This document shows positions 9,940-20,551 of a stretch of DNA of 64,000 nucleotides, in pieces (within the stretch, counting starts at the first letter, position 1; each line of letters begins with the position of its first letter). Origin of the DNA: Blastocladiella emersonii ATCC 22665. Taxonomy: Eukaryota > Blastocladiomycota > Blastocladiomycetes > Blastocladiales > Blastocladiaceae. The stretch covers positions 372,001 through 436,000 of the forward strand of contig JANHCV010000002.1 of the NCBI GenBank assembly GCA_025594325.1, read 5' to 3'. Below the pieces are notes generated by a model. That model did no database searches and had not been told where the DNA came from. It was given only the letters and a program-made list of their open reading frames with translations. Made by a program: the position numbers and the translations under genes.

Positions 9940-10647
9940 ATGCAATCGACGCTTACCATGCACGCTCTCCGCCTCGCCGCCCGCAGGGTCGTTGCTGCGC
10001 CGACGTCGGCGATCCCGCGCACGCTCGCCGGCCGCGCTGCCGCCATGTCCACGGACGCTGCTGCTGCTGCCGCGCCCGCTGCCCCGGCTGCCGCCGCTAC
10101 GGAGACGCCCGCGGCGCCCGCGGCCTCGCCGATTGCTGGCACTGGCTACGGCGCCTTCTCGACGCCGGCCACGCAAACCCTGTTCGACACTCGGTCGACT
10201 CGGAGCAGCTACCGGCCGCAGGGCCAGCAGGGTGAACTCTACGGCGGCGACGCTGCGCTCAGCTACGCGACTGGGGGTTTGGAGCAGCCCAAGCCGAGCG
10301 TCATGCACGTCAAGGCGACCTTCAACAACACGCTGGTGACCATCACGAACCCGAACGGCGACGCGCTGGCGTCGAGCAGCGGCGGCCAGGCCGGGTTCAA
10401 GAAGGCCAACCGCGCCGGGTACGAGCCCGCGTACCAGGCGACCAAGCTCGCCCTCGAGAAGCTCGAGGCCAAGCTCGGCGACTCGGCCAAGATCAACGGC
10501 CTGCACGTCAAGTTCTCGGGTTTCGGGCCCGGCCGCGACGCCGCCTGGAAGTGCATCGGCGCCCTCGGCTGGCCCGTCAACGTGGTCGAGGACGTGACCC
10601 CGATCGCCCACGGCGGGTGCCGCCCGCGCAAGGCCCGCCGTCTCTAG
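9940..10647 (+). CDS. mitochondrial small-subunit ribosomal protein uS11m
   Basis: 235 residues. The C-terminal 115 match bacterial-type S11: MHVKATFNNTLVTITNPNGD, then GFKKANRAGYEPAYQAT, GLHVKFSGFGPGRDAAWK and the terminal TPIAHGGCRPRKARRL. S11 sits on the platform of the small subunit and contacts 16S-type rRNA near the decoding region. The first 35 residues are rich in Arg and Ala with no acidic residues, like a mitochondrial import signal, and an Ala/Pro-rich linker follows. This points to mitoribosomes rather than the cytosolic uS11. ATGs at 9940 and 9958 are both plausible starts; either keeps the import signal. Single exon. Confidence 0.9.
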   Translation: MQSTLTMHALRLAARRVVAAPTSAIPRTLAGRAAAMSTDAAAAAAPAAPAAAATETPAAPAASPIAGTGYGAFSTPATQTLFDTRSTRSSYRPQGQQGELYGGDAALSYATGGLEQPKPSVMHVKATFNNTLVTITNPNGDALASSSGGQAGFKKANRAGYEPAYQATKLALEKLEAKLGDSAKINGLHVKFSGFGPGRDAAWKCIGALGWPVNVVEDVTPIAHGGCRPRKARRL

Positions 10648-11005
10648 GCCCCTCTCCGTCTTGATCTCTCCCCCACCATTTGTGTCTCTGTATCTGCGTT
10701 CTATACTAGTATTCTGCCCCATCCACTCGCTCTCTGGGCATCGCGAGGCTATCCGCATGGCGCCCGGTCAGCCTCTCTCAGGTGACTCGCGACGCAGCCC
10801 GTCCGGGCTCTGCGCCACCCCGCTCGGCAACCCCACCTCACCTCACCTCACCAACACCATCAGTCAGCGTCAGCATAGAGAAGGCCGCGGAACCTTCGCG
10901 CCCGTCCGACGGCTCGCACACTCACGAAGCAAACGAACGCATCGACTACAAATACCGCCGCGGACCCCCTCGCCCTCACTTCCGTCCCCCTTCTCTCCAA
11001 CCACG

Positions 11006-13429
11006 ATGACCGCCCCGATCGCCGCCGCGGACCCACTCTTCCTGCTCGGCGGGCACACGGCCGACTCGCCCGCGGCTACGCCGCTGCGCGACGGCGACTA
11101 CCTGGCGGCGCTCGAGGCCGCGCTCGCGGTCCCTTCGATCGCCTCCGCCCTCACGCTCGACACCGCCGACTTTGACGCGACCCTGACCGCCATCGACTCC
11201 TCCGTCGCCGCCTCGCCCGCTCTCGCCGAGCACCTCGCCGCGTCGGCGCTGCTCGTGTACATCCAGCACAACTTCACCGGTCCCTTGGCCGACGACGCGG
11301 CGTCGCGGATCCCGGCCGCGCTGCAGCCCGGGACCACGCCCGCGTCGCTGTCGGCGGACGGCGAGGCCGTGTACCACAAGTCGGCCTTCGCGGGCCTGCT
11401 GGCGCTCGCGCTCGCCGTGTCGGCGGGCTACGAGGCGAACCCGCGGCTCGCGTGGTGGCACGCGCGCGCGCAGCGCGTGCGCCAGGCGCTGCTCGATAAC
11501 CCCGCCGAGAGTGTGCGGACCGCGGCGCTGCTGGCGCTGACGGCGGCCGAGGCCGGGTTTGCCGGTTTTGGGGAGGAGGATGATGAAAGTGTGCGCGACC
11601 TGCGGGCGGCGTGGCACGTGGAGCGCGCGCTCGTGTGGCAGGCGTACGGCGACGACCGCGAGGCGCAGGCCGAGCTCGAGCGCGCGGTCGCCAAGTCCGG
11701 GTTCGCGTTCGAGGTGTCGGGCCTGCTCGGCCGCCGCACCAAGTTCCAGGAGCGCAGTCTCACGCAGCTCGTGGTGCTGGCGCAGTCGCGCGACGCAGCG
11801 GCAGCTGCCCCCAACGACGCCGCGGCGCAGTCGGGCGTCAGCGACGTGGCGCTCAACGACGACACGCTGCTCGACAAGCCGTCGCTCGAGGGCGACACGA
11901 CACGCGCGACGCAGAATCTGCGTGTCGTCGACCAGTGCACGCTGCTCGGGTTCCTGCAGCACATCAAGGCGACGAACCCGGCCGACGAGATCACGGCCGA
12001 GCAGATGAAGCCGTTCGTGCTGCGTCTGCTGGAGAACCCCAACAACTGGACCGTGCACACGGTCGCGCTGCTCAACCGGTGCCGGCTCGAGAAGGCCAAG
12101 TCGCGGACCGTCGAGCGCGCCGTGATCCAGCTGCAGACGCTCGTGGACCAGATCGCGAAGCCGCACCGCGACCTCGACGACGAGCCCGCGTCGGCGCGGC
12201 TGGCGTGGTTCTTTGCGGTCAATTGCCCGTCGCGGTGGGCGCTCGAGGCCGAGCTCGCCGACGCGCTCATGTCGCTGGGCGTGGTCAAGTCGGCGCTCGA
12301 GATCTACGAGCGGCTCGAGCTGTGGGAGAAGGCGGTGCTGTGCCACATGATCACGGAGCGGCCCGACGCGGCCGAGAAGTTGCTGGTGCGGCTGCTCGAG
12401 GCCGAGCCCAAGGCGCCCAAGTACCTGTGCCTGCTCGGCGACGTGCGCGGCGACATTTCGCTGTACTACGACGCGTGGGAGGCGTCGGGCAACCGGTTCG
12501 CGCGCGCGATGCGGTCGCTCGGCCACCACTACTACAAGGCCGGCGAGTACGCCAAGTCGGTTGAGTGCTACATGAACGGGCTCCGCATCAACCCGCTGTT
12601 CCAGGACGCGTGGTTCGTGTGCGGGTGCGCCGCGCTGCAGACCGAGAACTGGGACGCGGCGGTCACGGCCTTCTCGCGGTGCACGGGCATGGACTACGAG
12701 AACGCCGAGGCGTGGAACAACCTGGCCACGGTCTACATCAAGCAGGCGCGCAAGCCCGAGGCGTTCACGGCGCTGCAGCAGGGGCTCAAGGCCAAGTACG
12801 ACAGCTGGAAGATGTGGACAAACCTGCTGTACCTGGCCGTCGACCTCGGGCGGCTCGACGACGCCATGAACGCCATGACGCGCGTGGTCGAGATCCGCAG
12901 CGCGTCATCGGGCAACGGCGACGCCGAGGCCGCGCGCCTGGTCCGCGCGGGCGCCGTCGACACAGAGATCCTCGCGATGCTGGTGCGCGCCATCATGCAG
13001 CTGCACGCCGAGAACCCGGTGCCCTTGCGCGTCGAGCGGCTGGCCGCGCTCGTCGACCTGTGCACCAAGGCGCCGCTCGTCGGCGGCGAGGTGTGGCGGA
13101 TCGCGGCCCAGTTCCACACGGCGCGCGGCCACCCGCGCGCCGCCATCGACGCGCACGTCCGCGCGTTCCGCACCGTGGCGCGCGACTCCTACGTCGACGA
13201 GCACGAGCTCGCCAACGCCGTCGAGGCCTTGGGGGATCTGTTCGACGCGTACCAGAACCTCGGCGACCGCACTGACCCCGAGTCGGGCGAGCCCGCGTGC
13301 GCCGACTGGGCGTACCAGATCAAGCTGGCGGTCCGCGGCGTGCTCGGCCGCGCCCGCGACTTTGACGGGACCGCGCCCCACGACAAGCTCGGCGAGATGC
13401 TCGAGGAGATCAAGGAGCTGTCACGCTAG
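11006..13429 (+). CDS. TTC27: tetratricopeptide repeat protein 27 homolog (TTC27/Emw1)
   Basis: 807 residues in one exon, near the usual 840 or so for the family. The C-terminal third holds a run of TPRs, including INPLFQDAWFVCGCAALQ, NAEAWNNLATVYIKQ and KYDSWKMWTNLLYLAVDLG, in the order and wording typical of TTC27 and yeast Emw1. The N-terminal half is helical without a clear domain, also as in the family. Yeast Emw1 is essential and linked to cell-wall integrity; the human protein is linked to assembly of other factors, but its biochemical role is not settled. ATG 11006 follows CCACG and gives the expected N-terminus; the frame is open upstream, but that part looks like 5' UTR. Confidence 0.9.
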   Translation: MTAPIAAADPLFLLGGHTADSPAATPLRDGDYLAALEAALAVPSIASALTLDTADFDATLTAIDSSVAASPALAEHLAASALLVYIQHNFTGPLADDAASRIPAALQPGTTPASLSADGEAVYHKSAFAGLLALALAVSAGYEANPRLAWWHARAQRVRQALLDNPAESVRTAALLALTAAEAGFAGFGEEDDESVRDLRAAWHVERALVWQAYGDDREAQAELERAVAKSGFAFEVSGLLGRRTKFQERSLTQLVVLAQSRDAAAAAPNDAAAQSGVSDVALNDDTLLDKPSLEGDTTRATQNLRVVDQCTLLGFLQHIKATNPADEITAEQMKPFVLRLLENPNNWTVHTVALLNRCRLEKAKSRTVERAVIQLQTLVDQIAKPHRDLDDEPASARLAWFFAVNCPSRWALEAELADALMSLGVVKSALEIYERLELWEKAVLCHMITERPDAAEKLLVRLLEAEPKAPKYLCLLGDVRGDISLYYDAWEASGNRFARAMRSLGHHYYKAGEYAKSVECYMNGLRINPLFQDAWFVCGCAALQTENWDAAVTAFSRCTGMDYENAEAWNNLATVYIKQARKPEAFTALQQGLKAKYDSWKMWTNLLYLAVDLGRLDDAMNAMTRVVEIRSASSGNGDAEAARLVRAGAVDTEILAMLVRAIMQLHAENPVPLRVERLAALVDLCTKAPLVGGEVWRIAAQFHTARGHPRAAIDAHVRAFRTVARDSYVDEHELANAVEALGDLFDAYQNLGDRTDPESGEPACADWAYQIKLAVRGVLGRARDFDGTAPHDKLGEMLEEIKELSR

Positions 13430-14136
13430 AGATCATTTTCCGCAGTTGATGATGATGTAATACTAGTCTCCCTTTAGTTCTTCTCTCTATCGCGGTGCCA
13501 AAGCGGATGGGGCGGATGGAGGTGGCAGGCGGGGCTGCGGCGGCCGCTCATTGGCCGGCGCGAGCAATATGGGGCTATCCACCCCGGCCTCACCGTGGAG
13601 AGGCGACAAGGCGCGAGCTTGAAGGCGAGGCATGGCCGAACGAACGCCGCCAGCGCCGCCGCCGCCGCCGCGCCGTGGCCGAGCGTACAGCGCCGCCCCT
13701 GCCATAAGCCTTGCTCTCTTCCGACCCAGTCGTAGACGACGACGGCGTCAACCACTGCCAGCATCCATCTCCTCTGGGCCCTGCCCCCTCCTCACCTCGG
13801 GCCCGTGTGTCGTCACCACCACCGCCGCCGTCGCCTCCGCTCCCTCGCGCGACCGTGACGCCTCCTCCCTCGCGCGCGACGCAGCCCCGATTCCATTTGA
13901 TTCATCGCGCATCTCGCGGTGCAGCAGCAGAAGAGCGCGGATCCCGCCCCCACACGGCCCCGCACTCCCGCCCGTCGCCGCAAACGAGCACACGCCCGCG
14001 CTCACACGGGCCTCCGCTCCCAGCCGCCGCCGGCCGCCTCCGTCTCCGCCCGGTTCCGACCTTCGCCGACCCGACCGGCGCCCCACATCCACTCCACGCC
14101 TCCGGCATATCGCGATAACGGCGTGCACCCCCTGAT

Positions 14137-14167
<31 letters not shown>

Positions 14168-14210
14168 ACACACGTTTTTGCTGCGTCGCGTTCCCGCGCC
14201 CTTCGCCGTC
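13430..14210. other. intergenic, no gene seen
   Basis: GC-rich sequence between TTC27 and the next gene. It has a CT-rich stretch from about 13740 and a run of CCG triplets near 14145-14165 just upstream of the next start, likely 5' UTR. No coding or RNA gene could be supported. Confidence 0.4.
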
Positions 14211-15533
14211 ATGCGCGCCCTCGTCATCCCGTCGGACCCGCCCGTCACGTCGACCGACCCGAGCGTCAAGTCGCCGCGCGCGGTCCGCCGTGGCCCGAGC
14301 CCGCTCCAGACAAGCGCCGTCGTCCGCGCCACGTCGCCACTCTCGTCCGACGACGAAGAAGATGGATCGCATGCACCCGCCGCCGCCGCCGCCGCCGCGT
14401 TCGTGACGGTGCCGTCGCAGCGGGCGTACCACCAGCACCAGTACTACGCTCAACTGGGCCGCCCGACGCCGCCGCCGCTGCAGCTCGCCCCGTCGGGCGC
14501 CAGTGTGCAGCCGCCGTTCCCGTCGCCGACGCAGTCGCCGCACTCGCCGACGTACCTGGCCCCGCCACACTACCAGTACCACCCGCACCACGGCTACCTC
14601 CACCAGCACCCGCAGTACGCGTCGCCGGCGCCGCCGCCGTCCATCGCCGACCGCCTGCTGCGCGCGTCCAAGGCCAAGCTCGAGCGGCCGCCGTGGCGCG
14701 TGCGCATCCTCGTCGCGCGCGCCCTGACGTGGGCCGCCCATGCGACCGCCGCCGACGCGATCCCGGAGCTCGTCGATGCCCGCCTGCTCGGGCGCGTCAA
14801 CGAGCTGCACGCGATGCAGCAGCGCGTGTGGATGTTCCAGCAGCAGCAACAGCAGCAGTTTGCGTACCAGCAGCAGTACCAGCAGCCGCAGCAGCAGCAG
14901 GTCGTGTACCAGCACCACCACCACCAAGTTCCCGCGGCGCCGCCAGAACCGCCCGCGCTGCCCGCGCCCGTGGTGTCCGTGCCCGTGCAGGAGGAGGAGC
15001 TCGCGCTCGACGATATCCTCATGGAAGACGCCCTCGCCCCTCCGACCTCGACTACGACGACGACGACCGACGCCATGGACTTTGACTCGGACTCGGACGA
15101 CGGCGACTACATGCTCGACGACGACGAGGACGACGACGGGTACTCGACCTCCTCATCCTACGCCTACTCCGAGGCCGACGACGACGACCTCATGGACGTG
15201 GAGGACGACGACACGTGGGACGACACGCGCGCGCCGTCGGCGAGCCCGCGGAAACCCGCGGTGCACGACGACGGCGTCATGGACGCGTACCTCACGCACA
15301 TCTACGGGTCGCCAATACCGCCGCCTGCTGCCGCTGCTCCGCCACCGCTGTCGGGAAACTACCTCGCGGTGCACACGGCACCGCTCCCGCCGGCGCACTC
15401 GAACAAGCACCACCACCACCACCACCACCACCACCACCAGCTCCCGGCCGTCGTGGTCCCGCCGTCGCCCCCGCCGTCGCCGCCGAACGCCGGCCCGGGT
15501 GCATCGCTGCCCGTCGTGGGTGACGCCGCATAG
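14211..15533 (+). CDS. unknown acidic low-complexity protein with SIADRLL module
   Basis: 440 residues, function unknown. The only ordered part is residues 144-194: SIADRLLRASKAKL, then RVRILVARALTWAA, then LVDARLLG, probably two or three helices. It is preceded by His/Tyr/Pro-rich sequence and followed by polyglutamine (about 205-225), an Asp/Glu-rich stretch (about 285-345) and a run of ten His near 405. The same module lies in the convergent gene 15706-16683, 172 bp away. An acidic plus polyQ composition is common in transcription regulators, but no DNA-binding domain is visible. ATG 14211 is the first in the frame; the frame upstream of it lacks one. Confidence 0.65.
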   Translation: MRALVIPSDPPVTSTDPSVKSPRAVRRGPSPLQTSAVVRATSPLSSDDEEDGSHAPAAAAAAAFVTVPSQRAYHQHQYYAQLGRPTPPPLQLAPSGASVQPPFPSPTQSPHSPTYLAPPHYQYHPHHGYLHQHPQYASPAPPPSIADRLLRASKAKLERPPWRVRILVARALTWAAHATAADAIPELVDARLLGRVNELHAMQQRVWMFQQQQQQQFAYQQQYQQPQQQQVVYQHHHHQVPAAPPEPPALPAPVVSVPVQEEELALDDILMEDALAPPTSTTTTTTDAMDFDSDSDDGDYMLDDDEDDDGYSTSSSYAYSEADDDDLMDVEDDDTWDDTRAPSASPRKPAVHDDGVMDAYLTHIYGSPIPPPAAAAPPPLSGNYLAVHTAPLPPAHSNKHHHHHHHHHHQLPAVVVPPSPPPSPPNAGPGASLPVVGDAA

Positions 15534-15705
15534 CGCACTAGCACCTCGCTCTCCTTTCTCCCTCACTCGCGTATGATAATAACCCGTTCTTGCACACACG
15601 ATCCTCTTGTCTCTCGCACACACAATGGAAATGGCGCAAATAATGGGTTCTCTTGTTCGGTTGGTTGGTATAACAATATGGGGATCGGGATCAGGTACTT
15701 GCTCG

Positions 15706-16683
15706 CTAGCGCGGCAGCCGCGCAGAAGTCGCGGCGGCGGCGGGGGAGCGGCGCGGGTCGATGGGCGGCGACGGCGGCGGCGACGGCAGGTGGTGCGGCG
15801 ACGACGACGTGAAGGCCGAGGCCGCGGCGGCGTGCTGCTTCCAGTGCTGCAGCGGCGCGAGCGGCGGCGAGGGGAGCGGGATCGTGACGGCGGCCGTGGC
15901 CGTGGCCGCGTGGCCATGGCCAGCGGTGGACGATGGCCAGCCGCAGCGAGCTGATGCATCCTCGTCGGCGTCCGAGTCCACGTCCATGTCGCAGTCGCTG
16001 CCAGAGTCGCTCTCGTACTCGTCCTCGGACGACGAGCACCCGGCGTAGCTGCTCTCGGCGTCGCTGAGGTCGTCGTCCTCCTCCTCCTCGTCGCTGTCAC
16101 GCTCTTCTTCACTCGAACTCTCGTCGGCAGACCGCCCACCCCACCGCCGCTCCTCGCTCGCCTGCGCCACCATCATCGCCAGGACCCGCGGGCCCAGCAA
16201 CGTCGCGTCGACGAGCCCACGATCCGCGATCCCGCTCGTGACCCCCGCCGCCCACCGTAGCGCGCGCAGGACGAGGATGCGCACGTGCAGCGGGAGCGGC
16301 GGCAGCGCCGCGTCGCGCGGGTCGACGTGCCACTCGGCGTTCGTCGACGCCGCCATGGCCGCGGCGTGCGTCGGGCAACGGCGCAGTTTGCGGCTCGACG
16401 CGTGCAGCAGGCGGTCCGCGATGGACGCGGCCGCGGCGAGGGGCGCGGAGGTGGCGAGGCGCGCGGTCGGCGGGAGCGGGAGGAGCGTCGGCGAGTATGG
16501 CGGGAGGGTCGGCGACGGGAGCGGGTGGTGCTGGGTTGAGGAGGGAGAAGACGGGGTGGGAAGCGACAGGTGCACGGCCGACCGGCGGCGCGCGCCCAGG
16601 TGCGGCCTTGGCGAGGAGGGCGGCGCGATGGACATGGTGCTGCTGGTGCTGTTGCTGAGCGTCGCCGTTGTTGTTGATGGCAT
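15706..16683 (-). CDS. unknown acidic low-complexity protein, paralog of the convergent neighbour
   Basis: 325 residues, function unknown. Residues 87-164 carry SIADRLLHASSRKL, HVRILVLRALRWAA and LVDATLLG, the same three blocks and spacing order as the gene at 14211-15533, with an insert of about 20 residues after the first block. An Asp/Glu/Ser-rich acidic stretch (about 185-240) follows, then a Pro/Ala/Ser-rich end. The N-terminus is Ser/Thr/Pro-rich. The two genes converge tail to tail, which fits an inverted local duplication. Outside the module only composition is shared. Confidence 0.65.
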   Translation of the reverse strand: MPSTTTATLSNSTSSTMSIAPPSSPRPHLGARRRSAVHLSLPTPSSPSSTQHHPLPSPTLPPYSPTLLPLPPTARLATSAPLAAAASIADRLLHASSRKLRRCPTHAAAMAASTNAEWHVDPRDAALPPLPLHVRILVLRALRWAAGVTSGIADRGLVDATLLGPRVLAMMVAQASEERRWGGRSADESSSEEERDSDEEEEDDDLSDAESSYAGCSSSEDEYESDSGSDCDMDVDSDADEDASARCGWPSSTAGHGHAATATAAVTIPLPSPPLAPLQHWKQHAAAASAFTSSSPHHLPSPPPSPPIDPRRSPAAAATSARLPR

Positions 16684-18387
16684 TGCAGGTTGAGGGAGCG
16701 AGAGAGAGAAGGAGCTCGGCGGCCGTCCGTGGTCGAGGATTGGCGCAACGGGGGGACCCGATAAGGGGAGCGGCAGCGATCAACGGGGCCGCGTGGGTGG
16801 TGCGGGAGACGTGTGAAAAGGGACGGCGGCGGCGGTGCAGACGGGACGTCGCGCAGGACGTCGCGCGAGCGTTCGTGTGCGCGCGCGGCCTGGACCGGGT
16901 CGGGTGAGGGATGGATGACGACGGCGGCGACGATGGACAGCAGAGAGAGCGAGCGGCCAGCGTGGGCCAACATCTTTCTTGAGAGTTGTCTCGCACCGCC
17001 TGTGCCGCCCGCGGGACACTTGTCTCGGGAACTGCCGGGCCGCGGCAAGTCGGCGAGATTCTCCCTCCCTCTCCTCTCCGTCTCCGCCGACTGCCGACCT
17101 GTGGGAGTGGGGCCTACGCTTGTGGCGCAGCGGCGCCGCTCCTCGGCCCGCCCTGCTTCAGCTTTACCCGCCGCTTGTAAAGCCCTCCGCCTGGTTACAG
17201 GAGCACCAGCGTCGATGGCGCAACACGGCCACCATCACCGTTGCGACCGACGTCCGTTCTGCCCGACGCCCGGTAATCAACGCGCGGGAGTGGGCAATCA
17301 AGTCAACGCGCTTGAAACGATTGGGGCCGCGGCGCTCCTCCGACTCGCGGCGACGGCACTGGTGCATGACGAGGGACCTGCAGCTGTGCGCTGCGGCACG
17401 CCCTTGTTCGCGATCCTTCTTCCACCGACTCCCGCAGCGCAGCGGCCTGCGTGGCAACTGACATCACCGACGGCCGTGGTCGATGGTCGCTGGCTGCCGC
17501 CCACGACGACGACGTCACTCCGGACTTCGGACGCGTCGGTACGGCCGGCCAGCGCCTCGGATCTCGGAGCCGCGGAGCATGAGGGACAAGGCGTGGCGTC
17601 ATCACGGATGAGCCGTTTCGGGACTGCTGCGCAAACCGTCGCGTCTCGAACAACGGCCCCGGCGCCGCCGCCGCCTCCGCCTCCGCCTCCGCCTCCGCCT
17701 CCGCCTCCGCCTCCGCCACTCTCGAGGACGAGCACGCGCGCGCGAGGGAGAGAGGGATGCTCGAGTCCGACGTGTCGTTCTCGCGCTGGTCATGGCCGCG
17801 CGCCCTCGCGGGGGACCGTCACCGCGAGGCGCTCGTCTCGAGATCACGCCCAGCATCACGCTGGATGCTTCCGCGCGCGCGTGTCCGCGAGGAAGAGGTT
17901 CCGCTTGAGCGCCTGGTCCAACACGTCGAGCGCGGGAGCACAGTCCCATCACGCTGACGATCAATCAGCCCGCGCGTGAGTTCGAGTGCAAGCGAGCCTG
18001 GACTGACGCGTTTTCTCTTGCTATGCATTTGGCGATGCACCCTCCATCTCACGCAAAGGCCCGCCGTCGTCAAGGATCGCCGCAGGATCACGTCGGCCAT
18101 CAACGCGCGCTGCAACGAGTCCGGCCCGACGCGTTTTCCTTGCACGTCGTGACCGTGACCGTGGTCATAGTCTCGACCTCGCCGAGGACCGCCGTCGTGG
18201 GGCATGAGTCGAAAACACGCAGGATCGCGGTCAGATCACATCGGCCAACAACACACGCGTGTGCTCGCGCTGAATCACGTCTTCCCCACGCGCATGGCCG
18301 TGGCCGCGCGCCGTCGTCCTTCGAGCTCAAAGTGTCATGGGAGCCATGATCGACGCGCCAACCATGTTCATGGATAAATAACGGAAT
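16684..18387. other. 1.7-kb intergenic region with a hexanucleotide microsatellite
   Basis: No supported gene. Several long frames exist on both strands, but they show no domain and mostly reflect GC bias. It holds the upstream region of the minus-strand gene ending at 16683, and a CCGCCT-type microsatellite at 17669-17717. Confidence 0.4.
17669..17717. repeat. (CCGCCT)n microsatellite
   Basis: About eight near-perfect CCGCCT units in a row in a non-coding stretch; frames across it translate to polyproline only. Confidence 0.85.
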
Positions 18388-20249
18388 CTACACGCCCACC
18401 TCACCCGCTTCCTCGGCCAGCACCCGCTCCGCAATCGGCCGCCACATCGCGGCGGGACTGACGGGGTTATACGGCACGAGCAGCATGCCCAAGCTGCGCA
18501 ACAACAGCGTCATACGGATCGGCAGCATGATCCACTCGGGGAACGCCATCATGGACTCGCGCGCGTCGGGCGCCTTGCGCAGCTTCTCCATGTTCCGCCA
18601 CATATCCCTGCGCGGCGCCGTGAGCATGACCGCCGCGATCTCGTACAGCGTGTTCGCATCGCTCGCGGGCGTCCCGACCCCGGCCTCGCGCAGCGCCGCG
18701 ACGGCGCCCGCACGGTCTTCGTCGGCGAGCGCGACGAACAGGCGCGCGAGGACATGTCGCTGCGCGGTTGTCAGCGCCTTGACCTGCCCGTAGTCGATGA
18801 GCCCGATCTCGCCGTGCCCGTCGACGGGCGACCGCGACAGCAGGATGTTGCCCGGGTGCGGGTCGCCGTTGAAGAAGCCGTCGACCAGCAGCTGGTGTCC
18901 GTGCACCGCGAACAGCGACGCGACGAGCGACTCGCCGTCGAGCGGCGGCGGCGCGACCACCGGGTACGACACGGCGAGGCGCGACGTCGCAGCGCCAACG
19001 GTGTGGTTCCACGCCCACGCGGCGTACCACCCGACGTACTGGTTCCAGTACATGTGCACGGCGCCGCGCGCGAGCGTCCGGTACGACGGCATCGCGGGCC
19101 CGCGTTGCGCAGCGGGAGCGCCGTTCGCGCCGTCGCGGGAAGGCGGAGGCGTCATGGCCGCGAGCCCACCGCGGCGCAGCTTGGCGGCCATGCCATCGGC
19201 CATGAACCCGTCGAGCGACATGCCCATGGCCTCGGCGAGCCCCGTGTAGTAGTCGAGGACGGCGTCGACGAGCTTGGTGCCCGGCAGCCGCTCCATGACG
19301 ACGACGCGGCCGTTGCTCAGTTCCTTGACGACGCGCGGGACCGCGACGCGGTGCTCCCGCAACAAACCCGCGCGGTCCAAGTTCGCGCGCACCGTCTCGA
19401 GCGACTCGGCCTCGCGCTTGAAATCGAATTCCGTGATGATCTGCTTGCGCATCTCGCGCAGAAACTGCAGCTGCTGCGGCTGAACCAGCGCGACAAACTG
19501 CTCGGCCGTCGTCAGGTCAATGTCGAACAGCGTCTCGGCGTCGGGGAACTGCAGCTTGACCACGACCTCGCGCCCGTCGCCCTTGAGCCGCGCGACGTGC
19601 GCCTGCCCGATACTCGCGGACCCGAGCGGGACCGGGTCGAATTCGGCAAACACCTCGTCGAGCGGGCGGCCCAGCGCCTCGGCGGCGAGCAACCGCGACT
19701 CGTCGGCCGTCAGCGGCGGCACCGCGTCCAGCAGCGACGCGAACGCGGCGCGGTACTGCCGCGGGACCACGTCCGCGCGCGTCGCGCACACCTGGCCGAA
19801 CTTGATGAACAGGCTGCGCAGGTCCAGGATCAGCGCTAGCGCAACGGGCGCGTACCGCTCGTGCAACTCGTCGAACGCCGCGTCCCGCTCGGGCTCCGCG
19901 GCCGCGGTCCAGTCCAGCTTGAATTGCACGTAGCGGTAGTGCGCGAGGATCGGCGCCACGCCTATGGCGAGGGTTACGACGTGAGCGACGGTCGGAGAAG
20001 CGGGAAAAGCGACGACGACGACGACGTACGGGTCCAGAACTGCGCGGGCCGCACGAGCCCCTTGACCGTCTTGCGGTACCACGGGTCCTGCTTGACCTCG
20101 TGCTGGTACGCCACGTACGCGGCGCCCACGACCGCCGTGTCCGCGACCACGCGGCCCGCGATGCCGGCGACGCGGCGGACTGCTGACCGGGACGGCGCCG
20201 CCGCGGCGGTCAGGGCCCGGGTTCGTGTGAGATGTAGCAAGGTGAACAT
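18388..20249 (-). CDS. ABC1/ADCK (UbiB) family atypical kinase
   Basis: Two exons, 20030-20249 and 18388-19961, with a 68-bp intron; 597 residues. Family marks are visible in order: the KxGQ motif as LFIKFGQVCATRADVVP (near residue 125), the Ala-rich nucleotide loop LGSASIGQAHVARL, VVVKLQFP with the ion-pair Lys, and NGDPHPGNILL near 437 followed by LIDYGQVK. These kinases act in mitochondria or plastids, many in coenzyme Q or lipid metabolism. The first 35 residues are Arg/Ala-rich with no acidic residues, fitting a mitochondrial signal, and a short hydrophobic stretch follows. The segment at about residues 285-375, between two lobes, is long and Pro/Ala-rich. The exact subfamily (ADCK1, 2 or 5-like) is not clear from reading alone. 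Confidence 0.87.
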
Positions 20250-20551
20250 TACATGAGCTTCCGTGAGGATGAGGGAAGAGCGGGGACGCAAACCGGTGCG
20301 CTCGGCCTTGTTGTTGATGTCCGCGAGCAAGGGTTGGTCAGCGGATCAGCGATTCGCTCTTCCGCTCCCGCTGCACGCTTGTCCCGCACCTGCACGCCAC
20401 GCGTGTCGTGGTGGCACAGCACGATGGGAGACACCCAGGGATTTCACGCGCGCGAATACATGCAGCTATATTGTTGGTGGTGGGGGGGAGAAAAGAAGAG
20501 GCGAGGAGGGAATCAACTACTACTACTACTACTACTACCCGTAACCTACTG

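Noticed and set aside
10976-12529. A 517-codon open frame antisense to TTC27
   Set aside because: Arg-rich shadow of the coding strand without any domain.
16813-17979. A 388-codon plus-strand frame with a polyproline run
   Set aside because: The polyproline comes from the CCGCCT microsatellite; the rest has no domain and several other frames are equally open.
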